A stretch of DNA of 30,044 bases from a virus, in the IMG/VR virus record IMGVR_UViG_3300045999_011450, positions 1 to 30,044 of that record; one strand, 5' to 3'. The notes under the pieces were generated by a model, which had not been told where the DNA came from, did no database searches, and saw only the letters and a program-made list of their open reading frames with translations. Numbering within the stretch: the stretch's first letter is position 1; each line of letters begins with the position of its first letter. Shown here one piece after another: positions 11,637 through 19,243 of this stretch. The position numbers and the translations under genes are program-made.

Positions 11637-13189
11637 ACAGTATAGATAAATACGCTTTTATTTTTAATAAACAAAATGTTGAGGATAAAATAGAGGAATA
11701 TAAAAATTTAACTTTAGAAGAAAAAAAGAAAGCAGAAAAAAGGTTTAAATATTGGGTAAATAAATTAAGAAATAAAGGCGTTTTTGCAGGCACTTATCAT
11801 AAAAGAGTAATTATACCTAAAACAAGTTTATCTGAAGATCATATAAAAGCTCTTGGATTTGAGCCTGTATTTATAGGTATCCCTGAATCAGGACAAGATA
11901 GATTTTCAAGTTTTAGACATGCAGATAATCTTTTGCATTTACACTCTCATGGAGACAAATGGACAATACATGAAGATGAGCATCCTTCTTTAACTATGGC
12001 GTTAAGGAAAGCCTCTCCCACAGAAATACCTAAAGCTTTATTAAGTGGATTTTCTCATATATTTACTGAAGGAGTTCCTGGAGCTTATAAATATATAGCT
12101 AATAGATTAAAGGGTTCTGATAACATGTTAAATGCTATAGATAAAGATCAGAAAGTTCAAAAAAAATTAAAAAATCAAATTATGAACACGGAGCAACTAA
12201 AACAAGCGTTTATAAAAACATTTATTAAAAAAGCTGATGAATATAATTATAATGACCCTTATTATTTAGATGCTTATCGTTCATCAAATGTGCGTCCTAT
12301 ATATGATGAAAATAATAATATAATTGATTACGAAACAGATGTAACAAAAAATCCTGGAATTATTCCTAGTCTAAAAAGAAATAAAGCTTCTATATATGGG
12401 GCAACTCTTGCAGCAGCAGGTATACCTTTAGCAAAAATTATCAGAAATAAATTTAAAAAAAGACCCACCAATTTAGAACAACTTGCAGGGCTAAGCATAT
12501 TATCGGGAGGTTTAGGATATAATTTACCTAAATTGCTAGGCATAAATGAATATTCTCAAGGCAATTTAAGAGACGAAGCAGATAAAAAAGCTATAAAAGA
12601 ATATATTAAAAAAAATAAAATAGCTTCAGATAATTTTAATGAATCTGATGTGCCTACTTTTGAGCAGTTGCGTGCGGTATATCCTAAATCTTTTACTGAC
12701 ATGATGAACTTAAAAAGAAGAAATGTTGAAACTATTCCTAAAAAAGATATAGTTAAAAATGTAAGAATTGTTTCTGATTACAAAGATGTATTAGAAGCAG
12801 CTAAAGAACAAAAACAAAATATTTTAGGAAGGCATATCGCAGCTCTTCTTACTAGGCCTTCTGTTTGGGCAGGAAACAATGCTTCTTTTCATCCTGTAGG
12901 TAAAAATGGGTTTATTGTCTCTCCTAGAAGAATAAATGAAGACGTTATAAAACATGAATTAGGTCACGCTGAAGATTATGCGCGATTAAAACCTAAAGGA
13001 TTTGATGAAGCATATTATAGTTATATCCCAAATGAAACTTCTAATGACAATTATATACGCACAGTGTTACTTCCTGAAGCTAGAGCATGGCACTATGCAG
13101 GAAAACCTGTAAATTTAAAAAATCAACACGGATTAAAAGAAAGAGCTTTTGGTAGTTATTTAACAGGTATGGACACAATAGAAGAATAA
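11633..13189 (+). CDS. Probable zinc metallopeptidase (HELGH) with the shared virion module
   Basis: 518 residues that look like two proteins joined in frame. The first 183 are charged, with a histidine-rich part (HADNLLHLHSHGDKWTIHEDEH). At M184 a new start-like segment begins, MNTEQLKQAFIKTFIKKADEY, a divergent copy of the 30-residue module at the start of several later proteins. Hydrophobic stretches follow (about 245-260 and 285-297). Near the C-terminus lies H441-E-L-G-H445, the zinc-binding and catalytic HExxH motif, and E482 in LLPEARAWH is a candidate third metal ligand. This is a gluzincin-like arrangement. The substrate is unknown; cleavage of host envelope or phage head proteins would fit a virion enzyme. 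It is translationally coupled to the KTSC gene. Confidence 0.68.
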   Translation: MNSIDKYAFIFNKQNVEDKIEEYKNLTLEEKKKAEKRFKYWVNKLRNKGVFAGTYHKRVIIPKTSLSEDHIKALGFEPVFIGIPESGQDRFSSFRHADNLLHLHSHGDKWTIHEDEHPSLTMALRKASPTEIPKALLSGFSHIFTEGVPGAYKYIANRLKGSDNMLNAIDKDQKVQKKLKNQIMNTEQLKQAFIKTFIKKADEYNYNDPYYLDAYRSSNVRPIYDENNNIIDYETDVTKNPGIIPSLKRNKASIYGATLAAAGIPLAKIIRNKFKKRPTNLEQLAGLSILSGGLGYNLPKLLGINEYSQGNLRDEADKKAIKEYIKKNKIASDNFNESDVPTFEQLRAVYPKSFTDMMNLKRRNVETIPKKDIVKNVRIVSDYKDVLEAAKEQKQNILGRHIAALLTRPSVWAGNNASFHPVGKNGFIVSPRRINEDVIKHELGHAEDYARLKPKGFDEAYYSYIPNETSNDNYIRTVLLPEARAWHYAGKPVNLKNQHGLKERAFGSYLTGMDTIEE

Positions 13190-13191
13190 TT

Positions 13192-14385
13192 ATGAATAAT
13201 TATTATATACAGGGATTTATTAAAAGAGCAGCTGAATATGGTTTAAGCTCAGATGAAGCTTTAACCTTACTTAAAGCTGCAGAAAAGCCAGGTCTGTGGG
13301 CTAACATCAGAGCAAAAAGAGCTAGAGGAGAAAAGCCCGCTAAGCCTGGAGATAAAGATTATCCAGATAGAGAACAATGGAAAAAGTTAACTAAAGCTGC
13401 AGGAAGACTGTCTGCGTTAAAAGATGTTTTGAGGGAAATGAAACGCAACAAAGTAACACTAATCCGAGATAAAAATAGTTATTTAAAAAAAATGCAAAAA
13501 ATAATGAAAAAAACTCATGGAATAGAATTACCTATAGAAGCTTTAGAAGAAAGTTTAAATATGCAAGGAGGATTTAGCCCTGGGTATTCACATACTGGAA
13601 AAATTATGGCTATCCCAAGAAAATTAGATAAAGGAACTAGCTGGACAACCAGAAGTGATAAAGCTTTTCGTAAACTGCCCTATAGCCCTACACACCAATT
13701 GCTGCACGAGGGAGGGCATATGACACATTTATTTGAATCGCCTTCATCTGAGCAATTCACGCAAAAAGGAAAAGGAGCTTTAGCTCTTGAACGTTTAGCA
13801 AACAATAATGCAATTTTACGTTTACGTAAATTTCAAGCTAATGAAAATGATATTCAACAATATAAAAATTTGGCAGAAAAAGCTTATGCGACATATAGAG
13901 AAAATTTTGAAAAAAATCTATCTATGTCTCCTATGTTTGAGGCTAAAAGAGCATTAAAATCTCCTGCTGTTTCTATTGAACTTCCAAAAGGAATAAATGT
14001 AGATAAATTTTATGAGCCTAGAGTTGCTCGACTTAGGGATGGTTCATATACTCCTTTAAAAGAAGCTGCAGTAGCTGCATGGCAACGTAGTGAAGGAAAA
14101 AATCCTGAAGGAGGATTGAATGCTAAAGGTAGAGCTAGTTACAAGAGAGAGACAGGGGGTACCCTCAAGGCTCCAGTGACTGAAAGTAATCCTAGTGGTG
14201 AAAGAGCTAAAAGACAGAACAGTTTCTGTTCTAGAATGTGTGGCATGAAACGAGTTAATACAGGTAGCGAAGCTAAGAGTGATCCAGATAGTCGTATTAA
14301 TAAATCATTACGTAAATGGAATTGTAAATGCGGGGAAGATCACAGTTCTATAATGGAAAAATTAGCTTGCAGTTTATTTAAGTAA
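13192..14385 (+). CDS. Virion-type protein: shared module, HEGGH motif and DUF6321-like C-terminus
   Basis: 397 residues. The N-terminus is the shared module (MNNYYIQGFIKRAAEYGLSS then EALTLLKAAE). In the middle, H172-E-G-G-H176 in THQLLHEGGHMTHL matches the HExxH zinc-protease motif. The C-terminal 100 residues (AWQRSEGKNPEGGLNAKGR, ETGGTLKAPV, KRQNSFCSRMCGMK, NKSLRKWNC) follow a small cysteine-containing domain I recall as DUF6321, common in phage genomes and typically near structural genes. The final CKCGEDH adds possible metal ligands. The gene follows the previous one after two bases. A protease role is less sure than for its neighbours because HEGGH is a short motif. Confidence 0.65.
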   Translation: MNNYYIQGFIKRAAEYGLSSDEALTLLKAAEKPGLWANIRAKRARGEKPAKPGDKDYPDREQWKKLTKAAGRLSALKDVLREMKRNKVTLIRDKNSYLKKMQKIMKKTHGIELPIEALEESLNMQGGFSPGYSHTGKIMAIPRKLDKGTSWTTRSDKAFRKLPYSPTHQLLHEGGHMTHLFESPSSEQFTQKGKGALALERLANNNAILRLRKFQANENDIQQYKNLAEKAYATYRENFEKNLSMSPMFEAKRALKSPAVSIELPKGINVDKFYEPRVARLRDGSYTPLKEAAVAAWQRSEGKNPEGGLNAKGRASYKRETGGTLKAPVTESNPSGERAKRQNSFCSRMCGMKRVNTGSEAKSDPDSRINKSLRKWNCKCGEDHSSIMEKLACSLFK

Positions 14386-14386
14386 T

Positions 14387-14746
14387 ATGAGTAAAAAGCC
14401 CACAACTGAAAAAGATTTATTAAAAAATAAATCAGTTCACGATAATAAACGAAGCAGTAAGTGGGCTAGTGTACGTAAAACACATTTAAAGAATTATCCT
14501 AATTGTGCTCTTTGTGGAGGAATTAAAAAACTGGAAGTACATCATATAAAACCTTTTCATTTGCATCCTGAACTAGAGCTAGACCCTGATAATCTAATTA
14601 CTCTCTGTGAAGATAAAGGTGATGGAGTGTATTGCCATTTATTCTTTGGACATCTAGGTAACTTCCATAGCATAAATGAAGATGTGCTTGTTGATATAGA
14701 AATCTGGAGAGAAAAATTAAAAAATAGAAAAAATGCGACTGCCTAG
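14387..14746 (+). CDS. HNH endonuclease
   Basis: 119 residues with the HNH core: zinc cysteines C40 and C43 (NCALCGG), the catalytic H52-H53 (LEVHHIKPF), PELELDPDNLITLC with N69 and C74, and a second ligand pair C83/H84. This motif order and the 'GHLGN' end are the common phage HNH form, a metal-dependent nuclease that nicks or cuts DNA. It may be a free-standing homing nuclease or a packaging-associated enzyme; its place between virion genes and the neighbouring second nuclease favour the homing reading. It starts one base after the previous stop, and its end overlaps the next gene by 14 bases. Confidence 0.88.
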   Translation: MSKKPTTEKDLLKNKSVHDNKRSSKWASVRKTHLKNYPNCALCGGIKKLEVHHIKPFHLHPELELDPDNLITLCEDKGDGVYCHLFFGHLGNFHSINEDVLVDIEIWREKLKNRKNATA

Positions 14747-15170
14747 TGTAGAGTGTGATCTTTGCGGTAAGATATGGCGTGAACCTTCTCAACGCATGCG
14801 TGAAGGTAAAACTTGCAGTAAAATCTGCAGTAGCATTAAAGGTTATCTTAACGGAGACCGAAAAGAAACAGGTATAGAATTAAAGTTACAAGAATTACTT
14901 GTAAGTTTAAATATATCTTTTATAACACAAAAACCTCTTTTGGGCGTTACTGTGGCTGATATATTTATTTATCCTAATGTTGCTATTTTTGCTGACGGCA
15001 CATATTGGCACAGAGATGATTTAAGAGATCAAAAAAAGACTCTTATTCTTAAAAAACATCATTATGTTGTGTTAAGATTAACTGAAGAAGAAATAAATAA
15101 AAATATACAAAATGTAAAAGAAAAATTGCTATATTGTTATAGCCAGCGTAAAATAGAGAAAAAATTATGA
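14733..15170 (+). CDS. Zinc-finger plus Vsr/EDxHD-like endonuclease
   Basis: 145 residues. The N-terminus holds a four-cysteine zinc site (C8, C11, C28, C32). Then comes a Vsr/DUF559-type restriction-endonuclease fold: E49 in the first helix (ETGIELKLQELL), D76 in GVTVADIFIY, and FADGTYWH with D88 and H93, followed by KKTLILKKHHYVVLRLTEEEI, the usual 'L...G..V.Rl.e.ei' end. Homing nucleases of the EDxHD type have this layout. It overlaps the HNH gene by 14 bases and the next gene by ATGA. Two nuclease genes together in a virion operon suggest an inserted mobile pair, though the tight overlaps show that they are well integrated. Confidence 0.75.
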   Translation: MRLPSVECDLCGKIWREPSQRMREGKTCSKICSSIKGYLNGDRKETGIELKLQELLVSLNISFITQKPLLGVTVADIFIYPNVAIFADGTYWHRDDLRDQKKTLILKKHHYVVLRLTEEEINKNIQNVKEKLLYCYSQRKIEKKL

Positions 15171-16207
15171 GTAATAGTTTTGTAAAAATTGCAGATAATT
15201 TTGGGAAAGACCCATTAAAACCTTCTCCTGTTATGCCTACTCCTGCGCCTAGTCCTGGGCAGGGATCTTTGCTTTTTAATATCCCTTATGGTGAAAATGT
15301 AAATGCTGATTTTTATGGTACAAGCCGAATTGGAAATGTTCTTAACCATATAAGTCATCCTATGGATAGTTTAAAAGGAAAAAGAAACATATTTCCAAGA
15401 AGTTTGCTATTTAGAGGTTCTCAACCTTCAGTAAGAGATTATCATTCTCCTGAAGCTCCAATAAATAATCCTTTAGATACGGGACTAGGAAATAACAATT
15501 TTAAAAATACTCCTATATCAACAGGTAGTAGAGCAGCTATTCAAAAAACTTCTGAACTTATTATGAACCCGCAAGAACAAGCATATATTGAAGGCTTCGT
15601 TAAAAGAGCTAATGAATATGGTTTTAATGATGAGCAAGCAATTGAATTACTTAAACAAGCTAATAGAGTAACAGAAGCATTAAGTAGAGGAGAATTAAGT
15701 CCTGAATCAATAGCAAGGTTGTTTAACCCAACTGATGAACAAACCTTGGCTAATATAGCTTCAGGAAAGGCAGGAAGAGATTTAGCAATAAATATTCCTG
15801 GCAAAGGACTTGAAAATGTTCGAAGAGAAGCTTTTCAAAATTTAAACCCCGCCTTACAATCTCAAGTGATTGACTCAGAGCAACTTTTAAGAAAAATAAG
15901 AGATAGAGCAAACCCTGTTCAAAGACATGGAGGGCTTATGATTCGTGAAATGCTAGAATCAAATCCAAATTTACCTAATGTTGATCCTTTTGAAGATATG
16001 TATGCTCATTCTCAAAGGTTGCAAAAAGCAAAAGAACAATTGAAAAAATTACCTTTAAAAGATAGGTTGAAATTTAAAGCTAAAGCTACATTTAAACATA
16101 GAATGTTACCCGCACTTGAAGGAGCAGTAGAACAGACTAAAAATCAAACAGGACGCATATTAGGTGGTTTAGCAAAAAAATTAAAAACCCGCCGATTTTT
16201 AAAATAA
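15167..16207 (+). CDS. Virion-type protein with internal copy of the shared module
   Basis: 346 residues in two parts. Residues 1-132 are proline- and glycine-rich with little helix (PVMPTPAPSPGQG...). At M133 the shared module begins exactly as it does at the N-terminus of the next protein (MNPQEQAYIEGFVKRANEY...), followed by a charged helical domain (165-346). The internal methionine may be a second translation start, or two genes may have fused. The module DNA (15576-15663) is identical over 88 bases to that in the next gene. No family is recognised for either part. Overlap of ATGA with the nuclease gene upstream. Confidence 0.6.
   Translation: MSNSFVKIADNFGKDPLKPSPVMPTPAPSPGQGSLLFNIPYGENVNADFYGTSRIGNVLNHISHPMDSLKGKRNIFPRSLLFRGSQPSVRDYHSPEAPINNPLDTGLGNNNFKNTPISTGSRAAIQKTSELIMNPQEQAYIEGFVKRANEYGFNDEQAIELLKQANRVTEALSRGELSPESIARLFNPTDEQTLANIASGKAGRDLAINIPGKGLENVRREAFQNLNPALQSQVIDSEQLLRKIRDRANPVQRHGGLMIREMLESNPNLPNVDPFEDMYAHSQRLQKAKEQLKKLPLKDRLKFKAKATFKHRMLPALEGAVEQTKNQTGRILGGLAKKLKTRRFLK
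15576..15663 (+). repeat. 88-bp direct repeat, copy 1 (shared module DNA)
   Basis: Identical by eye to 16236-16323, offset exactly 660 bases. It encodes the QAYIEGFVKRANEYGF... module. Full DNA identity, including silent sites, indicates a recent duplication or gene conversion. Confidence 0.9.
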
Positions 16208-16222
16208 TATAAACACAATCTT

Positions 16223-16783
16223 ATGAACACACAACAACAAGCATATATTGAAGGCTTCGTTAAAAGAGCTAATGAATATGGTTTTAATGATGAGCAAGCA
16301 ATTGAATTACTTAAACAAGCTAAGTTAAAGTTAACTGATATAGAAGATGATCTCGATATGTATTTAAGAGATAAATCTCATAAATCTTATGCAAAAGATC
16401 AAATAGATAAAGCCTACGCTAATAGTTTTTCTCTAAGACATCCATATCTCACTGGAATTCCTACATTAGGTATAGCTCCAGCAAACGCAAAATCAAATGC
16501 TTTATCAAAAATAAGAACAAATATGCTTCGGAAATTTCCTGAAATAGAAGCCCATTTAAATGCTTTAGATAATCGCGCAAAAGAAGAAGCAGAAGCAGCA
16601 CATAAAAGAGAAATGGAGTTGCTTCCTTTAAGAATGGAGGAAGAAAAAGCAAGAGCTAGACAACAAATGATACAAACTGCCTCAATGGCTGGATTAGAAG
16701 CTTTGAGGCAATATCATCAATATAGAAAAGGAAAAAATCATGAAGATCCATATTCTGATCAATACGACTCTCCATATAGATAA
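16223..16783 (+). CDS. Virion-type coiled-coil protein with N-terminal shared module
   Basis: 186 residues. Residues 1-35 are the shared module (MNTQQQAYIEGFVKRANEY...). A helical region follows, and residues 105-150 are a long charged helix (AKEEAEAAHKREMELLPLRMEEEKARARQQ, in two pieces) typical of a coiled coil. The tail is polar (YRKGKNHEDPYSDQYDSPYR). No enzyme motif is present; a scaffold, internal head or tail role is plausible. The start has no Shine-Dalgarno site; the preceding ACACAATCTT resembles the repeated sequence before the next gene. Confidence 0.62.
   Translation: MNTQQQAYIEGFVKRANEYGFNDEQAIELLKQAKLKLTDIEDDLDMYLRDKSHKSYAKDQIDKAYANSFSLRHPYLTGIPTLGIAPANAKSNALSKIRTNMLRKFPEIEAHLNALDNRAKEEAEAAHKREMELLPLRMEEEKARARQQMIQTASMAGLEALRQYHQYRKGKNHEDPYSDQYDSPYR
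16236..16323 (+). repeat. 88-bp direct repeat, copy 2 (shared module DNA)
   Basis: Second copy of the repeat described at 15576-15663; here it forms the start of the gene. Confidence 0.9.
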
Positions 16784-16818
16784 AATTATATAAACGCAGA
16801 ATTTAAATTTAATTTTAC

Positions 16819-16872
16819 GAATACACAACTTATGAATACACAACTTATGAATACACAACTTATGAATACACA
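16819..16872 (+). repeat. 15-bp tandem repeat multiplying a start codon
   Basis: GAATACACAACTTAT occurs three times in a row (16819, 16834, 16849) and a fourth partial copy runs into the gene. Each junction makes ATG, giving in-frame starts at 16832, 16847 and 16862 (MNTQLMNTQLMNTQ). The first copy is preceded by ACG instead of ATG. Replication slippage is the likely origin. Confidence 0.92.
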
Positions 16873-17806
16873 AGAACAAGCATATATTAATGGATTTGTC
16901 AAAAGAGCTAGTGCATATGGTTTTAATGAGCAAGAAGCTATACATATTTTAAAACAAGCTGTTTTCCCCTCTCAAATGATGCCAAATAGCCCAGGAGGTG
17001 TTGCGGGCTCAACTGCAGCCCCCACCATGCCTTCTCTTCAAGGAATGGGAGAAAGCGTAGGTAAATACTTAGGAGGGGCGCTTGGAGGATTAAGTGGAGT
17101 TGCAGGATATAATACCTCTACAGGAGACATAAACAGAGGAGGGCTTACATCCCCTACATCAATAATGCAATCTGCTGGGCACGGTGCCGGTATCGGTGAA
17201 CAATTTGGTCGCAGAGCGGGTCAAGCTATATCTGATTTCGGTGGAAATGTAGCTCAAAAATTAATGAGCGGTGCAAATGCTATAGCAAGTCTTCCAGGAA
17301 AAGCTATGGGAGCCGTAAAATCTTATGGGCAAGGGCTGATGAATGACTTTTCTAAGGCACGCAGTCAATCATATGTGGCCCCATCTCCTGGGGGCAACTC
17401 CAATGCTCCCGCAGCTCCTGCCGGAGGCCCTGGAGGCTCTGGAGGCTCTTATACCATAAAGCCGATGCAGCCTGCCCCTGCTCCAGGTGCTTCTAATTTT
17501 GTAGGACCAACACAGCCTGCCCCTGCTCCAGGTGCTTCTAATTTTGTAGGACCAACACAGCCTGCCCCTGCTCCAGGTGCTTCTAATTTTGTAGGACCAA
17601 CACAGCCTGCTGCTGGAGCTCAACCTGCTGCCGGAGGAGCTGGTCCTAGCAATCAATTTATAAATAAAGTTCTTGGAGGGTATACTCCTGGATCTAAAGG
17701 TGATGAAAAAATGAAAGGAGTTGTCACACAGCTTTATAATGAAGGCATGACTAATCCTTCGCAAATTTACGCAGATCCTAGATACAGACAAGCCAGAGGA
17801 AGATAA
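16832..17806 (+). CDS. Glycine/proline/alanine-rich virion-type protein with shared module
   Basis: 324 residues from the first of three tandem ATGs; 314 if the third (16862) is used, which matches the module start of the other proteins. Order: the shared module (QAYINGFVKRASAYGFNEQE...), a glycine-rich central region with GxxxG-type helices (about 75-165), three perfect 15-residue repeats QPAPAPGASNFVGPT (about 213-257), an alanine/glycine linker, and a short C-terminal domain (INKVLGGYTPGSKGDEKMKG...). The low-complexity part should be an extended flexible arm. It suits an internal virion protein or a spacer between two folded ends. No family is recognised. Confidence 0.65.
   Translation: MNTQLMNTQLMNTQEQAYINGFVKRASAYGFNEQEAIHILKQAVFPSQMMPNSPGGVAGSTAAPTMPSLQGMGESVGKYLGGALGGLSGVAGYNTSTGDINRGGLTSPTSIMQSAGHGAGIGEQFGRRAGQAISDFGGNVAQKLMSGANAIASLPGKAMGAVKSYGQGLMNDFSKARSQSYVAPSPGGNSNAPAAPAGGPGGSGGSYTIKPMQPAPAPGASNFVGPTQPAPAPGASNFVGPTQPAPAPGASNFVGPTQPAAGAQPAAGGAGPSNQFINKVLGGYTPGSKGDEKMKGVVTQLYNEGMTNPSQIYADPRYRQARGR
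17468..17602 (+). repeat. Three perfect 45-bp tandem repeats
   Basis: Units at 17468-17512, 17513-17557 and 17558-17602, each encoding QPAPAPGASNFVGPT and identical at DNA level, followed by a decayed partial unit (CAGCCTGCTGCTGGAGC). Copy number is likely to vary among relatives. Confidence 0.95.
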
Positions 17807-17822
17807 TTTTTAAAATATAAAA

Positions 17823-18836
17823 ATGTATTCTGAAGTTAATAATAAAGTTAAAAATTATGTATTAACTAAAATTGGTTTGATTATAGAAGATACTCCTGAC
17901 AAATTTGAACCAAAAGTTCATGATTTTTTAGCTAAAACTGTAGGAAGAATAAATCCTAGCTCTATTGCAGCGGCTTTAGCTGTAGCCCACGAAAAAACTC
18001 CAGAGTTTTATAGCAATATTGAAAAACAAAAATTAGAAAAGACTTTAGCGCATTTAAAAAATCATGAGCATTTAAAAGATGTAAAAATTAGATTAAATCA
18101 CGCTAATACTTTAGATGATTTAAAAAGATTATGGGGCGATAAAAGCCCATTTATAAATAAAGAAAGTATACCTAATAAGTATATTAGAGGTGCAACTAAA
18201 GCAATAAGTTCTGTATTTTTACCTATAAATAATATAAATAGTAGTATAAATAGAAGTAATCATTACAACCCTACTACGAATACTATTCAATTATATGGAG
18301 ACATTCCTGAGATAGCTTTTCATGAATTAGGACATGCTATAGATTTAAATAAAAATAAAAACGATCTTGAAACAAGAGCTAAATTTCATGGATTAGATAA
18401 TCTTGCTCACCTGGTTATAAAACCTACCAATAATCATGGATTAAGAGGAGGATTAGGTACTCAAATAAGCGAGTCTGCCGCAAACACTGAAGCAGAAAAA
18501 ATTTATAAAGGAGACAAAGCCGAGTTTAGAAGAAGACTTTGGCCTGCTAGAGCAACATATATTGCTTCATTACTACATTCTCTAGCTCTTATAAATCCTA
18601 AATATAGAAAATTCATGATGAAAGATTTTACTCTTTCTGATACTCCACCTACATCACCTCCGCAACTTCCCATTCCTCGTCCTCAAAAAACATACCGCGA
18701 AAAATTAATTGGTGCAGGGCGCAATGCTCTTGTACCTATAATGGCAGGGTTACTAGGTAGGCTGTCTGCTGAAGGAGTTAATTATATTGATAAAAAGAAA
18801 AATAAAAAAGATAAGAAAAATAAGAAAGATAAATAA
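17823..18836 (+). CDS. Probable zinc metallopeptidase (HELGH), virion-type
   Basis: 337 residues. H167-E-L-G-H171 in EIAFHELGHAIDL is a clear HExxH zinc-protease motif preceded by a strand (TIQLYGDIPEIAF), as in gluzincins; ESAANTEAEKIY around residues 220-231 may supply the third ligand (E). The N-terminal part is helical. The C-terminus has a proline-rich linker (PPTSPPQLPIPRPQ), a hydrophobic helix (about 299-315) and a tail of K/N/D repeats. It is the third HExxH protein in this block and shares the HELGHAxD string with the protein ending at 13189. Membrane helix plus protease suggests delivery to the host envelope; not demonstrated. Confidence 0.7.
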   Translation: MYSEVNNKVKNYVLTKIGLIIEDTPDKFEPKVHDFLAKTVGRINPSSIAAALAVAHEKTPEFYSNIEKQKLEKTLAHLKNHEHLKDVKIRLNHANTLDDLKRLWGDKSPFINKESIPNKYIRGATKAISSVFLPINNINSSINRSNHYNPTTNTIQLYGDIPEIAFHELGHAIDLNKNKNDLETRAKFHGLDNLAHLVIKPTNNHGLRGGLGTQISESAANTEAEKIYKGDKAEFRRRLWPARATYIASLLHSLALINPKYRKFMMKDFTLSDTPPTSPPQLPIPRPQKTYREKLIGAGRNALVPIMAGLLGRLSAEGVNYIDKKKNKKDKKNKKDK

Positions 18837-18838
18837 TT

Positions 18839-19201
18839 ATGCCTTTTGAATCAGAAGCTCAACGTAGATGGATGTATGCCAATAAACCTGAAATGGCTAA
18901 ACGTTGGGAAAAGCATACTCCTAAAGATACTAAACTTCCTGAAAAAGTTAAAAAAGCATATATTAAAGGATTTCTTAATAGAGCTGAACAATATGGATTG
19001 AGAAAAGAAGCAGAAGATTTTTTAAGTGGAGGTGCGGCAGATAATATACCTGATTCAGCTTTTTCAAGAAAAGAATTAGCTAAAGGCAAAAAGCATGAGC
19101 TTGAACATGTAGATAATAAAAGAGTAGCTAAAGAAATAGCTAAAGATCATTTAGCTGAAAAATCGGACTATTATACTGCACTAGATAAAGCTAAGCTGTA
19201 A
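18839..19201 (+). CDS. Phage small protein: shared-type motif and DUF5661-like domain
   Basis: 120 residues. It begins MPFESEAQRRWMYANKPEMA, an opening familiar from many phage proteins ('SEAQRRWMYANHPEMAKRWE'). Residues 39-55 (KAYIKGFLNRAEQYGLR) are a form of the module shared by the upstream genes. The C-terminal part (FSRKELAKGKKHELEHVDNK, VAKEIAKDHLAEKSDYYTAL) matches the DUF5661-type pattern of 'G...E.EHt.d...A.eIA.DHL.E..dYY..L'. HELEH formally fits HExxH but is part of that pattern, so no protease is inferred. It starts two bases after the previous stop and closes the operon. Confidence 0.72.
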   Translation: MPFESEAQRRWMYANKPEMAKRWEKHTPKDTKLPEKVKKAYIKGFLNRAEQYGLRKEAEDFLSGGAADNIPDSAFSRKELAKGKKHELEHVDNKRVAKEIAKDHLAEKSDYYTALDKAKL

Positions 19202-19231
19202 TATAAAATTGAAAATACTGAAAGGTTATAT

Positions 19232-19243
19232 TATAATTTTTTA
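19232..19243 (+). promoter_or_regulatory. -10 element before the first fibre gene
   Basis: TATAAT at 19232-19237, six bases, then the ATG at 19244: the same leaderless spacing as before the DUF1501 and phoH genes. No C-tract. Confidence 0.42.

Noticed and set aside
17369-17791. A 140-residue frame on the minus strand over the 45-bp repeats.
   Set aside because: It is an antisense shadow of the repeat-coding region; its repeats simply mirror those of the + strand gene, and no promoter or gene lies on that strand.
18839-19201. HELEH as a fourth zinc-protease motif.
   Set aside because: It belongs to the DUF5661-type pattern 'G...ELEH..' and the protein is too small and unlike a zincin.
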